Below are positions 7,793 through 15,800 of a stretch of 64,000 nt of DNA, in pieces. Source of the stretch: Alphaproteobacteria bacterium. Its GTDB lineage: Bacteria; Pseudomonadota; Alphaproteobacteria; Rhizobiales; Rhizobiaceae. Positions within the stretch are counted from its first letter, which is position 1, and each line of letters begins with the position of its first letter. The notes beneath the pieces are model-generated. The model saw only the letters and a list, made by a program, of their open reading frames with translations, was not told the origin of the DNA and did not search any database. The DNA is taken from NCBI GenBank assembly GCA_018823835.1, contig JAHJHT010000006.1:38988-102987 (forward strand), written 5' to 3'. Made by a program: the position numbers and the translations under genes.

Positions 7793-8509
7793 GTGACCGG
7801 GCTGACGGACGAGACTCGCGAGACCCTGATGGGCGTCAGCACGGCGACGCTGACGACGGTGATGTTCAAGCGCGGCTTCAGGAACGTCTTCCTGCAGGGG
7901 CTGGGCCGACTTGGCCCCGGCCCCAACATGGTCGGCTTCGCCTATACGCTGCGCTACATACCGGCGCGCGAGGATCTCGACGTGCTGGCTTCCTTCGCCG
8001 ACCGTGACAACCCGCAGCGCAAGGGCGTCGAGGAATGTCCCCCCGGCGCCGTCTTCGTCATCGATTCGCGCGGCGACGCGACGGCGGCATCGGCCGGCTG
8101 CATCCTCGCCGCCCGGCTCGAGGCGCGCGGCTGCGCCGGCATCGTTACCGATGGCGGCTTCAGGGATTCGCCGGAGATTGCGGAACTGGGAATGCCGGCC
8201 TATCACCAGAGGCCGAGCGCCCCGACCAACCTGACCAAGCACCACGCCGTCGCGGTCAACGATCCCGTGGCGTGCGGCGGCGTCTCGGTGTTCCCGGGCG
8301 ACACGCTGGTCGGCGACAATGAGGGGGTCGTCTGCATCCCGGCGCAGATCACCGCCGAAGTGGCGAAGGAAGCGGCCGAGATGACGGTCTTCGAGGACTA
8401 TGTCATGGAGAGGGTGAAGGCGGGCGCTTCGAGCTACGGTCTCTATCCGCCTACCGGGGCCGCAACAATGGATGAATTCAAGGCATGGCGACAGGCAAGA
8501 GGCAGGTAG
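7793..8509 (+). CDS. RraA-like / HMG-aldolase family protein
   Basis: 238 residues of the RraA-like fold. The segment GIVTDGGFRDSPEIAELG carries the R-D-x-x-E motif seen in class II 4-hydroxy-4-methyl-2-oxoglutarate / 4-carboxy-4-hydroxy-2-oxoadipate aldolases, which split hydroxy-oxo acids to pyruvate with a divalent metal. One glycine of the preceding G-X20-R motif appears as Cys. The GTG at 7793 was preferred because AAAGGAAA lies just before it; an in-frame ATG at 7757, two bases after the dctM stop, lacks a site and adds residues foreign to the family. The C-terminus overlaps the next gene by 25 bases. The operon context makes a catabolic aldolase or lyase more likely than an RNase E regulator. 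Confidence 0.85.
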   Translation: MTGLTDETRETLMGVSTATLTTVMFKRGFRNVFLQGLGRLGPGPNMVGFAYTLRYIPAREDLDVLASFADRDNPQRKGVEECPPGAVFVIDSRGDATAASAGCILAARLEARGCAGIVTDGGFRDSPEIAELGMPAYHQRPSAPTNLTKHHAVAVNDPVACGGVSVFPGDTLVGDNEGVVCIPAQITAEVAKEAAEMTVFEDYVMERVKAGASSYGLYPPTGAATMDEFKAWRQARGR

Positions 8510-9246
8510 CCGGTGACCCCGCAGCAGCAACAAGCCGGCCTGGCCGCCTGCTTCGCGACGGTACGCTGCCCGACTGGGTCTACGAGCGGATCCTGGCGAT
8601 GATCGCCGAGGGCCGGATAGCGGTCGGCGACAAGATGCCGTCCGAGCACGAGCTGTGCAGCGAGCTGGAAGTCTCGCGCCCCGTGCTTCGGCAGGCACTC
8701 AAGCAATTGCGCGCCGACGAGGTGATCGTCTCGCGCCAGGGTTCGGGCTCCTACGTGCTGCGGCGACCGGAAAAGGCGGCGCTCGAGTTTGCGCCGCTCG
8801 GCTCCGTCGCCGACATCCAGCGCACCTTCGAGTTCAGGGCCGCGATCGAGGGCGAGGCAGCCTACCTGGCGGCGCTGCGCCGGACCGAGCAGGACCTGGC
8901 GCGCCTGAAGGTGACGCTTCAGGAACTCGACCGCTGCATCGAGGCCGGCGAACTGGGCGTCGACGCCGACGAGGACTTCCATGTCGCCGTCTGCGAGGCC
9001 TCCGACAACCGCTACTTCACCGTCGCGCGGACCTCGATGAAGTCCAACATCCTGACCGGCATGAACATGACCAGGAACCTGTCGCTGACCAAACCGCGCG
9101 ATCGGCTGGAACTGGTTCAGCGCGAGCACTACGCCATCTTCGACGCGATCCGGGACAAGGATCCGGTAGCGGCGCGCACCGCGATGCGCAGCCATGTCGA
9201 GAACGCCCGCAAGCGCGTTTTCGAGGGCACCAACGACGCGCGCTGA
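8485..9246 (+). CDS. GntR-family transcriptional regulator with FCD domain
   Basis: 253 residues. An N-terminal winged helix (about 27-95, with KMPSEHELCSELEVSRPVLRQALKQLRADEVI) precedes an all-helical FCD ligand domain (about 110-245). The FCD metal ligands are visible: Asp and His in DEDFHVAVCEASDN, His in REHYAIFDAI and His in RSHVENAR. Such regulators usually repress a catabolic operon until an organic acid binds. Its start overlaps the aldolase gene by 25 bases, so it belongs to the TRAP operon and probably controls it. The dctP upstream region holds weak inverted repeats but no convincing FadR-like operator. Confidence 0.9.
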   Translation: MATGKRQVAGDPAAATSRPGRLLRDGTLPDWVYERILAMIAEGRIAVGDKMPSEHELCSELEVSRPVLRQALKQLRADEVIVSRQGSGSYVLRRPEKAALEFAPLGSVADIQRTFEFRAAIEGEAAYLAALRRTEQDLARLKVTLQELDRCIEAGELGVDADEDFHVAVCEASDNRYFTVARTSMKSNILTGMNMTRNLSLTKPRDRLELVQREHYAIFDAIRDKDPVAARTAMRSHVENARKRVFEGTNDAR

Positions 9247-9282
9247 GCGCGCCAGAACGACAATTCAAACCGGAGTGAGAGA

Positions 9283-10029
9283 ATGAACCTCAATGGAAAG
9301 ACCGCGATTGTCACGGGCGGCGGACGCGATATCGGCCGGGCCTGCGTGATGCGGCTGGCGGAGGCCGGCGCGCAGGTGGCAATCAACTATCACAGCAGCA
9401 GCGAGGGCGCCGACAGCGCCGTGAAGGAAATCGTCGCGGCGGGCGGACAGGCCTTCGCCATGCAGGGCGACATGACCAAGCCGGCTGATGTCCAGGCCTT
9501 CGTCGACCGCGCTGTCAAGGAATACGGCAAGATCGACATCGTCATGCCGATCACCGGCGGCATCATCGCGCGCAAGACAATCTCCGAGATGACGCTCGAG
9601 CATTGGCAGGCGGTAATGGACCTCAACACGACCTCTGCCTTCCTGCTGATCAAGGCGGCCCTGCCGCACATCCCCGAGGGCGGGGCGATCGTCAACATGT
9701 CGTCGCAGGCCGGACGCGATGGCGGCGGCGGCGGCGCTGTCGCCTATGGCGCCTCCAAGGGCGCGGTGCTGACCATGACGCGCGGCATGGCCAAGGAACT
9801 TGGCCCGAAGATTCGCGTCAACGCGCTCTGCCCCGGCATGATCGACACCGACTTCCACAACATCTTCACCAAGCCGGAGGTGAGAAAGCACGTTGCCGGC
9901 ATCACGCCGCTGAAGCGCGAAGGCACGTCCGAGGACGTCGCCAATCTTGCCGTCTACCTCGCCTCCGACCAGGCGGCCTTCATCACCGGCGCCTGCATCG
10001 ACATCAATGGCGGCCTCTATTTCTCTTGA
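9283..10029 (+). CDS. Short-chain dehydrogenase/reductase
   Basis: 248 residues with a Rossmann fold: the TGGGRDIG cofactor loop at 11-18, catalytic Ser in NMSSQAG and the YGASK catalytic Tyr/Lys. It also has the IDINGGLYFS end typical of classical SDRs. The structural NNAG motif is replaced by MPITGG, an unusual change. A serine-rich NYHSSS stretch after beta-2 in place of an acidic residue suggests NADP(H) preference. It is the last gene of the TRAP operon, 36 bases after the regulator, and most likely oxidises or reduces the imported hydroxy or sugar acid. Confidence 0.9.
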   Translation: MNLNGKTAIVTGGGRDIGRACVMRLAEAGAQVAINYHSSSEGADSAVKEIVAAGGQAFAMQGDMTKPADVQAFVDRAVKEYGKIDIVMPITGGIIARKTISEMTLEHWQAVMDLNTTSAFLLIKAALPHIPEGGAIVNMSSQAGRDGGGGGAVAYGASKGAVLTMTRGMAKELGPKIRVNALCPGMIDTDFHNIFTKPEVRKHVAGITPLKREGTSEDVANLAVYLASDQAAFITGACIDINGGLYFS

Positions 10030-10169
10030 GGCCGGCAGGCCTTGCAGGCTGCCCCCCACAGGCTGAAAACGCATGGAACTCCTGGCAGGGCTTTGAGTTG
10101 CCCCGCCAGGAAACCAACGCCAAACCGGGCGCCGGGTATCGACCCGGCCGGACCCGCAAGGGACATGCC

Positions 10170-10481
10170 ATGCTGTCGCGCCTGCTGAATTACCACGACC
10201 CCGGACAGACCGAGCGCCGCAAGCGCATCTATGCCGCCTACGAACTCTGGTACACGGTCGTCGATGTCGGCGCGGCAATCTGCTTCCTCGCCGGCAGCCT
10301 GCTCTTCCTGTCGGAGGAGACGAAGGCTTTCGGCACTTATCTCTTCATTGCCGGCTCCGTGCTGTTCCTAATGAAGCCGGCGATCCGCCTGCTGCGCGAG
10401 GTGCGCTACGCGGCCAATGGCGAGATCGACACGCTGGCCCATCGGTCGGGCTGGAACGAGCCGCGCTCCGAGCGGTCCTGA
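10170..10481 (+). CDS. YrhK-like small membrane protein
   Basis: 103 residues with two hydrophobic segments (about 28-47 and 55-71). The pattern RRKRIYAAYELWYTVVDVGAAICFLAGS followed by FLIAGSVLFL-like and LLREVRY resembles YrhK-like domain proteins of unknown function. AGGGA lies upstream of the ATG at 10170. It is on the same strand as the SDR gene but 140 bases away, so probably independent. Confidence 0.75.
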   Translation: MLSRLLNYHDPGQTERRKRIYAAYELWYTVVDVGAAICFLAGSLLFLSEETKAFGTYLFIAGSVLFLMKPAIRLLREVRYAANGEIDTLAHRSGWNEPRSERS

Positions 10482-10612
10482 GCCCGGATGCGCTCCGCTC
10501 CGGTGGCCAGTCCAGGATGGCTCCAGGACGACCCGGAAAAATCCCCCCTTTGACCGGTGACGCGAAGCTCTAAAGTCGGGCATTCATGTCAGGTGAAAGG
10601 GAGGACCTTGCG

Positions 10613-11032
10613 ATGCCCGACCAAACCCCCTCCGAACTGATCGATGCGCGCCTCGCCGCCCTCGGCGACTGGCGCGGCGAGGCGCTTGCACGCATGCGCA
10701 GGCTGATCAGGGAGGCAGACCCGGCGGTCGAAGAGACGGTGAAGTGGCGCAAGCCCTCCAACGGCATGCTCGGCGTGCCGGTCTGGGAGCATGCCGGCAT
10801 CATCTGCACCGGCGAGACCTACAAGGACAAGGTGAAGCTGACCTTTGCCAAGGGGGCGGCACTCGACGACCGGAATGGCGTCTTCAACGCCAGCCTGGAC
10901 GGCGGCACGCGCCGGGCGCTGGACATATTCGAGGACGCCGAGATCGACGCGGCGGCCTTCAAGGCCCTGGTCAGGCAGGCCGTGGCGCAGAACCTCGAAG
11001 CCGAGGCCGCGAGAAATCCGAAGCGCCGCTAG
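10613..11032 (+). CDS. DUF1801 (YdhG-like) domain protein
   Basis: 139 residues, soluble. The conserved DUF1801 pattern is present: ALARMRRLIREADPAVEETVKWRKPSNG near 25-50, VWEHAGIICTGETYKDKVKLTFAKGA, then a C-terminal helix with FKALVRQAVAQNLE. The family has an SCP2-like or frataxin-like compact fold and no established biochemical role. The ATG at 10613 follows GGGAGG; an ATG nine codons earlier places that site inside the coding region. It is convergent with the VWA gene. Confidence 0.8.
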   Translation: MPDQTPSELIDARLAALGDWRGEALARMRRLIREADPAVEETVKWRKPSNGMLGVPVWEHAGIICTGETYKDKVKLTFAKGAALDDRNGVFNASLDGGTRRALDIFEDAEIDAAAFKALVRQAVAQNLEAEAARNPKRR

Positions 11033-11059
11033 GCCCGGCCCAAGCCGGGCCGGGCGCGA

Positions 11060-12952
11060 CTAGCCGATGATGCGCAGGTTCGACAACTCGTTGGCGATTT
11101 CCTTGAACGTGTCGGCGAGATTGCCGCCCTTGGCGTTCCAGAAGAGCTTCGCCGGCTTGCCGTCGGCGCCCTTGCGGAAGCGCGATTCCGAGGCGCAGCT
11201 TTCGAGCGCGTCGATCTGCGCCTTTTCGGTGGAGTTATTGGAATCGAGGTCGAGCGCCACGGTCAGGAGCAGCACATTGCTGGCCTTGGCATTGCCGCAC
11301 ACCGTGTCGAACTGGGCGTTGAGCGCCTTGGTGTAGTTGGCGTTCGAATAGTCGGTCTTGCTGATCGAGGCCGGCACGCTCTGGAAGATTCGCGGCGCGG
11401 AGTAGCCGGTCGGCGTGCGGCCGGCATAGCCGTAGGCCGAATAGATCGACTTGTTGGCCGCGAGGTCGTTATAGCCGAGCGATGACGGCGTGTAATAGGT
11501 GTTGGCGCCGTCGGTGAGCAGGATCACCGCCTTGTCGTTGCCCTTCTCGGTGTCCGGCCGGCCCTCGGTGAACGGTTCGCCACCCGACACGGTGCGCCAG
11601 CCCCATGCCAGCCCCTCCGGCGCGTTGGTCGCGCCGCCGGCCGCCATGTCGTCGATCGCGGCCTTGATGGCGGCGACGCCCGCCGCCGTGCCGATGTCGG
11701 TCAGCGGCGTGATCGGCTTGGTGGTGCAGCTGGCATTGGGGCCGTTGCTGCCGGTGGCAGCAGCCGTGCCGAGCGGCGCCGGCGTATAGTATTTCGGCGT
11801 ATAGGTCTGGCGCGTCGTGTTGTTGGTGCTGGTCGTCAGATCGGACCACCAGTTCGACTCGGCAGACCGGTTGCTGCTGTCCTTGAGGTCGGTCTCGTCG
11901 GGCGCGAACATCGGCACGAAGAGCGTTGCCGGCGTGCCCTTGGACGGCGTCGCGTCGTTGGCATTGTAGGGGCTCGGCCGCGCCTCGACGCAGCCGCCCC
12001 AGCTGGCATAGGGGGCGTAGGTGTAATCATAGCCGCCGGCCCAGGTCTTGCAGGACCCGTTGCTGTAGGTGGCGGTGCAGGTCTGCTGGGCATTCCAGGT
12101 CTGGGTGACGGTCCGCTTCAGGTCGTTATAGAGCTGGAAGCGGGTCACCTTCTGGTTCTCTTCGCTGCCCCAGGCGCTGCCCTTCTTGTAGAACACGCCG
12201 CCGATCTTGGTGACCAGCTTGTTGCTCGCGGTGAAGGCCGCCCAGTTGAAATTCTCGTGGTGGATCGGCGAGATGCCGTCCTGGTCCATCCAGGACTTGC
12301 TGGCCTTGTCGGGTCCGATATTGACCGAGGCGGCGAAGGGCACCAGCGAGAACTGCACCGGCTTGTTGACCTGCTTCACCTGGGCCGCCTGCCCGGCGAT
12401 CGTGTCGACCAGCTGCTTGGCGGCTTCCTTGAGAAGCACGATGCGCTTCTTGCCCGAACCGGTGCCGATGTAGTCCATCGAGCCCGAATTATCGAGCACC
12501 ATGGCCACTTCGAGCGTGTTCTTCAGCCGCACTTCCGACGTCACCCGCACGTCCACGTTGGTCGCATGCGAACTGCGGCCGATCATCATCGCCGATGTCG
12601 GCAGGAAGATCGGATGATAGACCAGCGTTGCGGTGAGCTTCAGCGTTCCGCCGCCGGTGGTAGCGCTCGGGATCTCGACCTCGAGCGTGGTATTCAGCGG
12701 ATCGATATGGCTGAGATTGGTCTGGAAGAACTCCTTCGCGTAGACCTTCAGCTGCTCGTCGGTCGCGCCTTCGACGAAGCGACGCGCCGTGGCGACGCCA
12801 GCTGTATCGAGGGCTGCGAGGACGGCCTGTTTCTCGCGAGAGAGTTCACTGTAATCGACTGCGATCGCGAGCGCCCCCATGATCGGGACCATAGCAACGC
12901 CGGTCAGCATGAGGAAATTTCCGCGACGGTCATTCCAAAAGCGACTGAACAT
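11060..12952 (-). CDS. TadG-like pilus-assembly family protein with VWA domain
   Basis: 630 residues. The N-terminus (RFWNDRRGNFLMLTGVAMVPIMGALAIAVDYSEL) is the TadE/TadG-type membrane anchor. A von Willebrand factor A domain follows with an intact MIDAS start, DNSGSMD (D154-D160). Later segments GATNAPEGLAWGWR and VILLTDGANTYY complete the metal site. Between these lies a long insertion rich in Asn, Thr, Ser and aromatic residues (about 230-430). Such proteins are exported and work at the cell surface, often with Flp pili. No other tad/flp gene is nearby, so this is a stand-alone copy with unknown partner. Confidence 0.88.
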   Translation of the reverse strand: MFSRFWNDRRGNFLMLTGVAMVPIMGALAIAVDYSELSREKQAVLAALDTAGVATARRFVEGATDEQLKVYAKEFFQTNLSHIDPLNTTLEVEIPSATTGGGTLKLTATLVYHPIFLPTSAMMIGRSSHATNVDVRVTSEVRLKNTLEVAMVLDNSGSMDYIGTGSGKKRIVLLKEAAKQLVDTIAGQAAQVKQVNKPVQFSLVPFAASVNIGPDKASKSWMDQDGISPIHHENFNWAAFTASNKLVTKIGGVFYKKGSAWGSEENQKVTRFQLYNDLKRTVTQTWNAQQTCTATYSNGSCKTWAGGYDYTYAPYASWGGCVEARPSPYNANDATPSKGTPATLFVPMFAPDETDLKDSSNRSAESNWWSDLTTSTNNTTRQTYTPKYYTPAPLGTAAATGSNGPNASCTTKPITPLTDIGTAAGVAAIKAAIDDMAAGGATNAPEGLAWGWRTVSGGEPFTEGRPDTEKGNDKAVILLTDGANTYYTPSSLGYNDLAANKSIYSAYGYAGRTPTGYSAPRIFQSVPASISKTDYSNANYTKALNAQFDTVCGNAKASNVLLLTVALDLDSNNSTEKAQIDALESCASESRFRKGADGKPAKLFWNAKGGNLADTFKEIANELSNLRIIG

Positions 12953-13070
12953 CTTTGCACACAGGTGCTTGAGTGATGATGTTCCAGAATAAGCCGCGAG
13001 GTCAGCGAAGGCGGTTAACGGAATCCTGTACGGCGGGGATTCTTCGTAACGAAGGTTAGCAAAAGGTTAC

Positions 13071-13103
13071 GGGCGGCCCGGCCGGTTGTGGCCGAGACCG
13101 CCC
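13071..13103 (-). terminator. Probable terminator after the FAA-hydrolase gene
   Basis: Read on the reverse strand, GGGCGGTCTCGGCC folds back on GGCCGGGCCGCCC. A short CTTTTGC lies a few bases beyond. It sits 18 bases after the hydrolase stop, before the TadG-like gene. The weak T tract leaves some doubt. Confidence 0.5.
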
Positions 13104-13121
13104 GAAAAGGGTTTGGAGCGC

Positions 13122-13805
13122 TCAGACGACCTTGACGGTCAGGCTGCCAAGCCCCTCGATGCTGGCTTCCATCGTGTCGCCCTTCGACACCGGGCCGACG
13201 CCCGACGGCGTGCCCGACATGATGATGTCGCCCGGCGCCAGCTCGAAATACTCCGACAGGTAGGAGATCATTTCGGGCACCTTCCAGATCATCTGGTTCA
13301 TGTCGCCCTCCTGCTTCACCTCGCCATTGACCTTGAGCTCGATGCGGCCGTGGTCGGGGTGGCCGACCTCGGAGGCGGGCTTGAGCGCGCCGACCGGGCC
13401 GGAACGCTCGAAGGCCTTGCCGATCTCCCACGGGCGGCCGAGCTTCTTGGCCTCGCCCTGCAGGTCGCGGCGCGTCATGTCGAGCGACACGGCATAGCCC
13501 CAGACATGGTCGAGCGCGTTCTCGACAGGAATGTTGGTGCCGCCCGACTTCAGCGCCACCACCAGCTCGACCTCGTGATGCACGTCGGAGGAATGCGCCG
13601 GGTAAGGAAACTCTCCCGAAGGATCGAGATTGTCGGGGTTCTTCTGGAAGAAGAAGGGCGATTCCCGGTTCGGATCGTGGCCCATCTCGATCGCATGGGC
13701 GGCGTAGTTGCGGCCGATGCAATAGACGCGGCGAACCGGAAACTGGCCGCCGCCAGCCACTGGAATGGACACGACGGGTGGCGTCTGGATCACGTAGCTG
13801 GACAT
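13122..13805 (-). CDS. Fumarylacetoacetate-hydrolase family protein, probable fumarylpyruvate hydrolase
   Basis: 227 residues of the FAH fold. Metal ligands are visible in HHEVELVVAL (E78, E80) and SLDMTRRD (D109). The CIGRNYAAHAIEMGHDPNRESPFFFQKNPDNL block is characteristic of the fumarylpyruvate hydrolase subgroup, which cleaves fumarylpyruvate to fumarate and pyruvate at the end of the gentisate route; other oxo-acid hydrolases share the fold. GAGG precedes the ATG at 13805. It is divergent from the GntR regulator and ABC importer, separated by 168 bases with an operator-like palindrome. The importer may therefore bring in an aromatic or oxo acid. Confidence 0.87.
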   Translation of the reverse strand: MSSYVIQTPPVVSIPVAGGGQFPVRRVYCIGRNYAAHAIEMGHDPNRESPFFFQKNPDNLDPSGEFPYPAHSSDVHHEVELVVALKSGGTNIPVENALDHVWGYAVSLDMTRRDLQGEAKKLGRPWEIGKAFERSGPVGALKPASEVGHPDHGRIELKVNGEVKQEGDMNQMIWKVPEMISYLSEYFELAPGDIIMSGTPSGVGPVSKGDTMEASIEGLGSLTVKVV

Positions 13806-13948
13806 CGAAACCTCATGCAGGAGCCATAATTGAGGCCTTGTCATAGGCCAGTGCCGTGCTAAGATCAATCGCAGCCAATACAAAAAATGTCGGACAAGGG
13901 CATCGAATTTGCAGGTAATATCGGGTTTTCCGGCAGGTACCTGTAAAA

Positions 13949-13962
13949 ATTGGTCAACCAAT
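13949..13962. promoter_or_regulatory. Candidate FCD/GntR operator
   Basis: ATTGGTCAACCAAT is a 6-2-6 inverted repeat matching the TTGGT-NN-ACCAA layout of FadR-subfamily operators (UxuR/ExuR-like sites). It ends 11 bases before the GTG start of the adjacent GntR gene, within the divergent region. Six bases upstream is CAGGTACCTG (13934-13943), a 10-base palindrome. The site could serve autoregulation and control of both divergent units. Confidence 0.6.
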
Positions 13963-13973
13963 CGGAGCAAGTC

Positions 13974-14666
13974 GTGCTTGCAGAGCTGAAGGCAATCGAC
14001 ATCAACGACCCGGTCTCGCGGCTGCGCTCCTTCATTGCGGAGGGCGGCTACAAGGCCGGTGGCAGGCTGCCGCCCGAGCGCGAGCTGACCGATGAGCTCG
14101 GCATGACGCGCAGCACGCTGCGCAAGGCGCTCGACGCACTCGAGCGCGAAGGCGCCATCTGGCGCCATGTCGGCAAGGGCACCTTCGTGGCCTCCGCCGC
14201 CAATGGCCGCAGCTCGGGCGGCGCGCTGGTCGAGCTCGGCCGCCAGCTCACGCCCTTTCGCATGATGCGGGCGCGCCTCGCCATCGAGCCGGCCATCGCC
14301 AAGGAAGCCGCGATCAACGCCTCCGGCGCCGGCCTGACCCACATGAACGTCGCCATGGAGCGCGCCCATTCGGCGTCGAACTGGCAGGATTACGAGACGC
14401 AGGACGACGTCTTTCACCGCGCCATCGCCGAGGCCAGCGACAATCTGCTGCTGCTGTCGCTGTTCGACCAGTTGAACGTCGTGCGCCGCGCCGTCGCCTG
14501 GGGCAGCGTCGTGCGCCAGTCGGAGAAGCCGACCGCCGACCATTCGAGTTTTCGCGAGCACGAGGCGATCAGCGCCGCAATCGAGAAGCGCGATCCCGAC
14601 CTCGCCTACGAGGCCATGCGCAGTCACCTGCGCTCGGTCGCTGCACGTCTTTTCGGGGAGGTTTGA
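13974..14666 (+). CDS. GntR-family transcriptional regulator with FCD domain
   Basis: 230 residues. The winged helix (about 10-75) contains GGRLPPERELTDELGMTRSTLRKALDALEREGAIWRHVGKGTFV. The FCD domain (about 90-225) retains the metal-binding pattern in DDVFHRAIAEASDN, REHEAISAAI and RSHLRSVA. The GTG at 13974 was chosen because GGAG lies six bases upstream; the in-frame TTG at 13950 falls inside the palindromic operator and has no site. It heads the ABC importer operon, 90 bases upstream of the binding-protein gene, and presumably senses the transported compound. Confidence 0.87.
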   Translation: MLAELKAIDINDPVSRLRSFIAEGGYKAGGRLPPERELTDELGMTRSTLRKALDALEREGAIWRHVGKGTFVASAANGRSSGGALVELGRQLTPFRMMRARLAIEPAIAKEAAINASGAGLTHMNVAMERAHSASNWQDYETQDDVFHRAIAEASDNLLLLSLFDQLNVVRRAVAWGSVVRQSEKPTADHSSFREHEAISAAIEKRDPDLAYEAMRSHLRSVAARLFGEV

Positions 14667-14756
14667 GGCGCACAGCACGCAAATGGAGGCGGACGAACGA
14701 CACGCCGCGTCTCCAAAGGACAGACGTTTTCAACAGTGTCCTCAGGGAGGAGAAAC

Positions 14757-15731
14757 ATGAAAAACCTAGTCAAGAAGATCACCGGCCTCGCGGCCGTCAT
14801 TCCGCTGGCCGTCGGCCTGACCCTGTCGACGGCCTGGGCCGAGACGCTGAAGATCGCGCTCGCCGAAACGCCGTCCGACGAGATGGCCGCCTTCTTCGTG
14901 GCGCTCGACCGCGCCAAGAAGAACGGCCTCGACTATGAATGGACCGCCTTTGCCGACGAGGAACTGGCGATCCAGGCGGTGCTGAGCGGCCAGATGAACA
15001 TCGGCTTCGGCACGCCCTATGCGGCCATGCAGCGCTCCAAGGCGCCGCTTCGGATCATCTTCCAGCTGTCCAAGCTGAAGTTCTTTCCGGTGACGACGAA
15101 GAAGTACGAGAAGCTGGAGGACCTCGACGGCCAGCCGATCATGCTGCATTCGCGCGGCGGCGGCACGGACTCCATCGCCAACGTCATCGAGGAGCGCACC
15201 GGCATCAAGCTCGGCGACCGTTCCTACGTGCCGGGTTCGGCCAACCGCGTGGTGGCGATGATGGCCGGCCAGGCCGAAGCGACCATTCTCGACCTGTCCA
15301 ACAAGAACAAGATCATGGCCGAGGCCTCCGACAAGTTCAACGTGCTGCCGATGTTCGACGTCGACGCCAGCGACGAGGCGCTGTTCGCCAATCTCGACTG
15401 GATCAAGGAGAACGAGGACCAGGTCAACATCCTGGTCAAGGCGCTGGCCAGCGTCTGGCAGGACATGACCAAGGACCCGACCATCATCAGCCGCGAGACC
15501 GACCCGAACGGCCCGATCGGCCAGCTGCCGGCGGAAATCCTGGCCGAGCTCGACGGCTTCTACAAGGACGCGGTCGAGGGCGGCCTCTACGATGCGAATG
15601 GCGGCGGCCGCAAGGCGGCCAAGGCCGACATGGAATGGTACACCGCGGCCGGCCAGCTGGAGGGTGATCCGGCGACCCTCAACATCGAGGACTTCTGGTA
15701 CCTCGCTCCGCTCGACGCGGCCGCGAAGTAG
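14757..15731 (+). CDS. ABC transporter substrate-binding protein (NMT1/SsuA-like)
   Basis: 324 residues with a signal peptide (about 1-28, ending in STAWA-ETLK), hence periplasmic. The fold is that of NMT1/SsuA-type binding proteins: ETLKIALAETPSDEMAAFFVALDRAKKNGL, the GFGTPYAAMQRSKAPLRIIFQ loop, and DLDGQPIMLHSRGGGTDSIANVI, where the SRGGGTDS loop contacts the ligand. Family ligands include taurine, thiamine precursors and aromatic acids; this one is unknown. A GGGAGGAG site decides the start; an upstream ATG-like extension carries no site. It is the first structural gene of the importer and is followed by a GC hairpin. Confidence 0.9.
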   Translation: MKNLVKKITGLAAVIPLAVGLTLSTAWAETLKIALAETPSDEMAAFFVALDRAKKNGLDYEWTAFADEELAIQAVLSGQMNIGFGTPYAAMQRSKAPLRIIFQLSKLKFFPVTTKKYEKLEDLDGQPIMLHSRGGGTDSIANVIEERTGIKLGDRSYVPGSANRVVAMMAGQAEATILDLSNKNKIMAEASDKFNVLPMFDVDASDEALFANLDWIKENEDQVNILVKALASVWQDMTKDPTIISRETDPNGPIGQLPAEILAELDGFYKDAVEGGLYDANGGGRKAAKADMEWYTAAGQLEGDPATLNIEDFWYLAPLDAAAK

Positions 15732-15737
15732 CCCGAT

Positions 15738-15774
15738 TGGCGGCCGCCCGTCGCGCAACGACAGGCGGCCGCCA
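15738..15774 (+). terminator. Intercistronic hairpin after the ABC binding-protein gene
   Basis: TGGCGGCCGCC (15738-15748) pairs perfectly with GGCGGCCGCCA (15764-15774) around a 15-base loop. There is no T tract. The right arm covers the first base of an in-frame ATG at 15774, arguing that translation of the permease starts further on. Probably an expression-balancing or mRNA-protecting element. Confidence 0.7.
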
Positions 15775-15800
15775 TGCTTACCCCAGTACCGGACCCGTAC

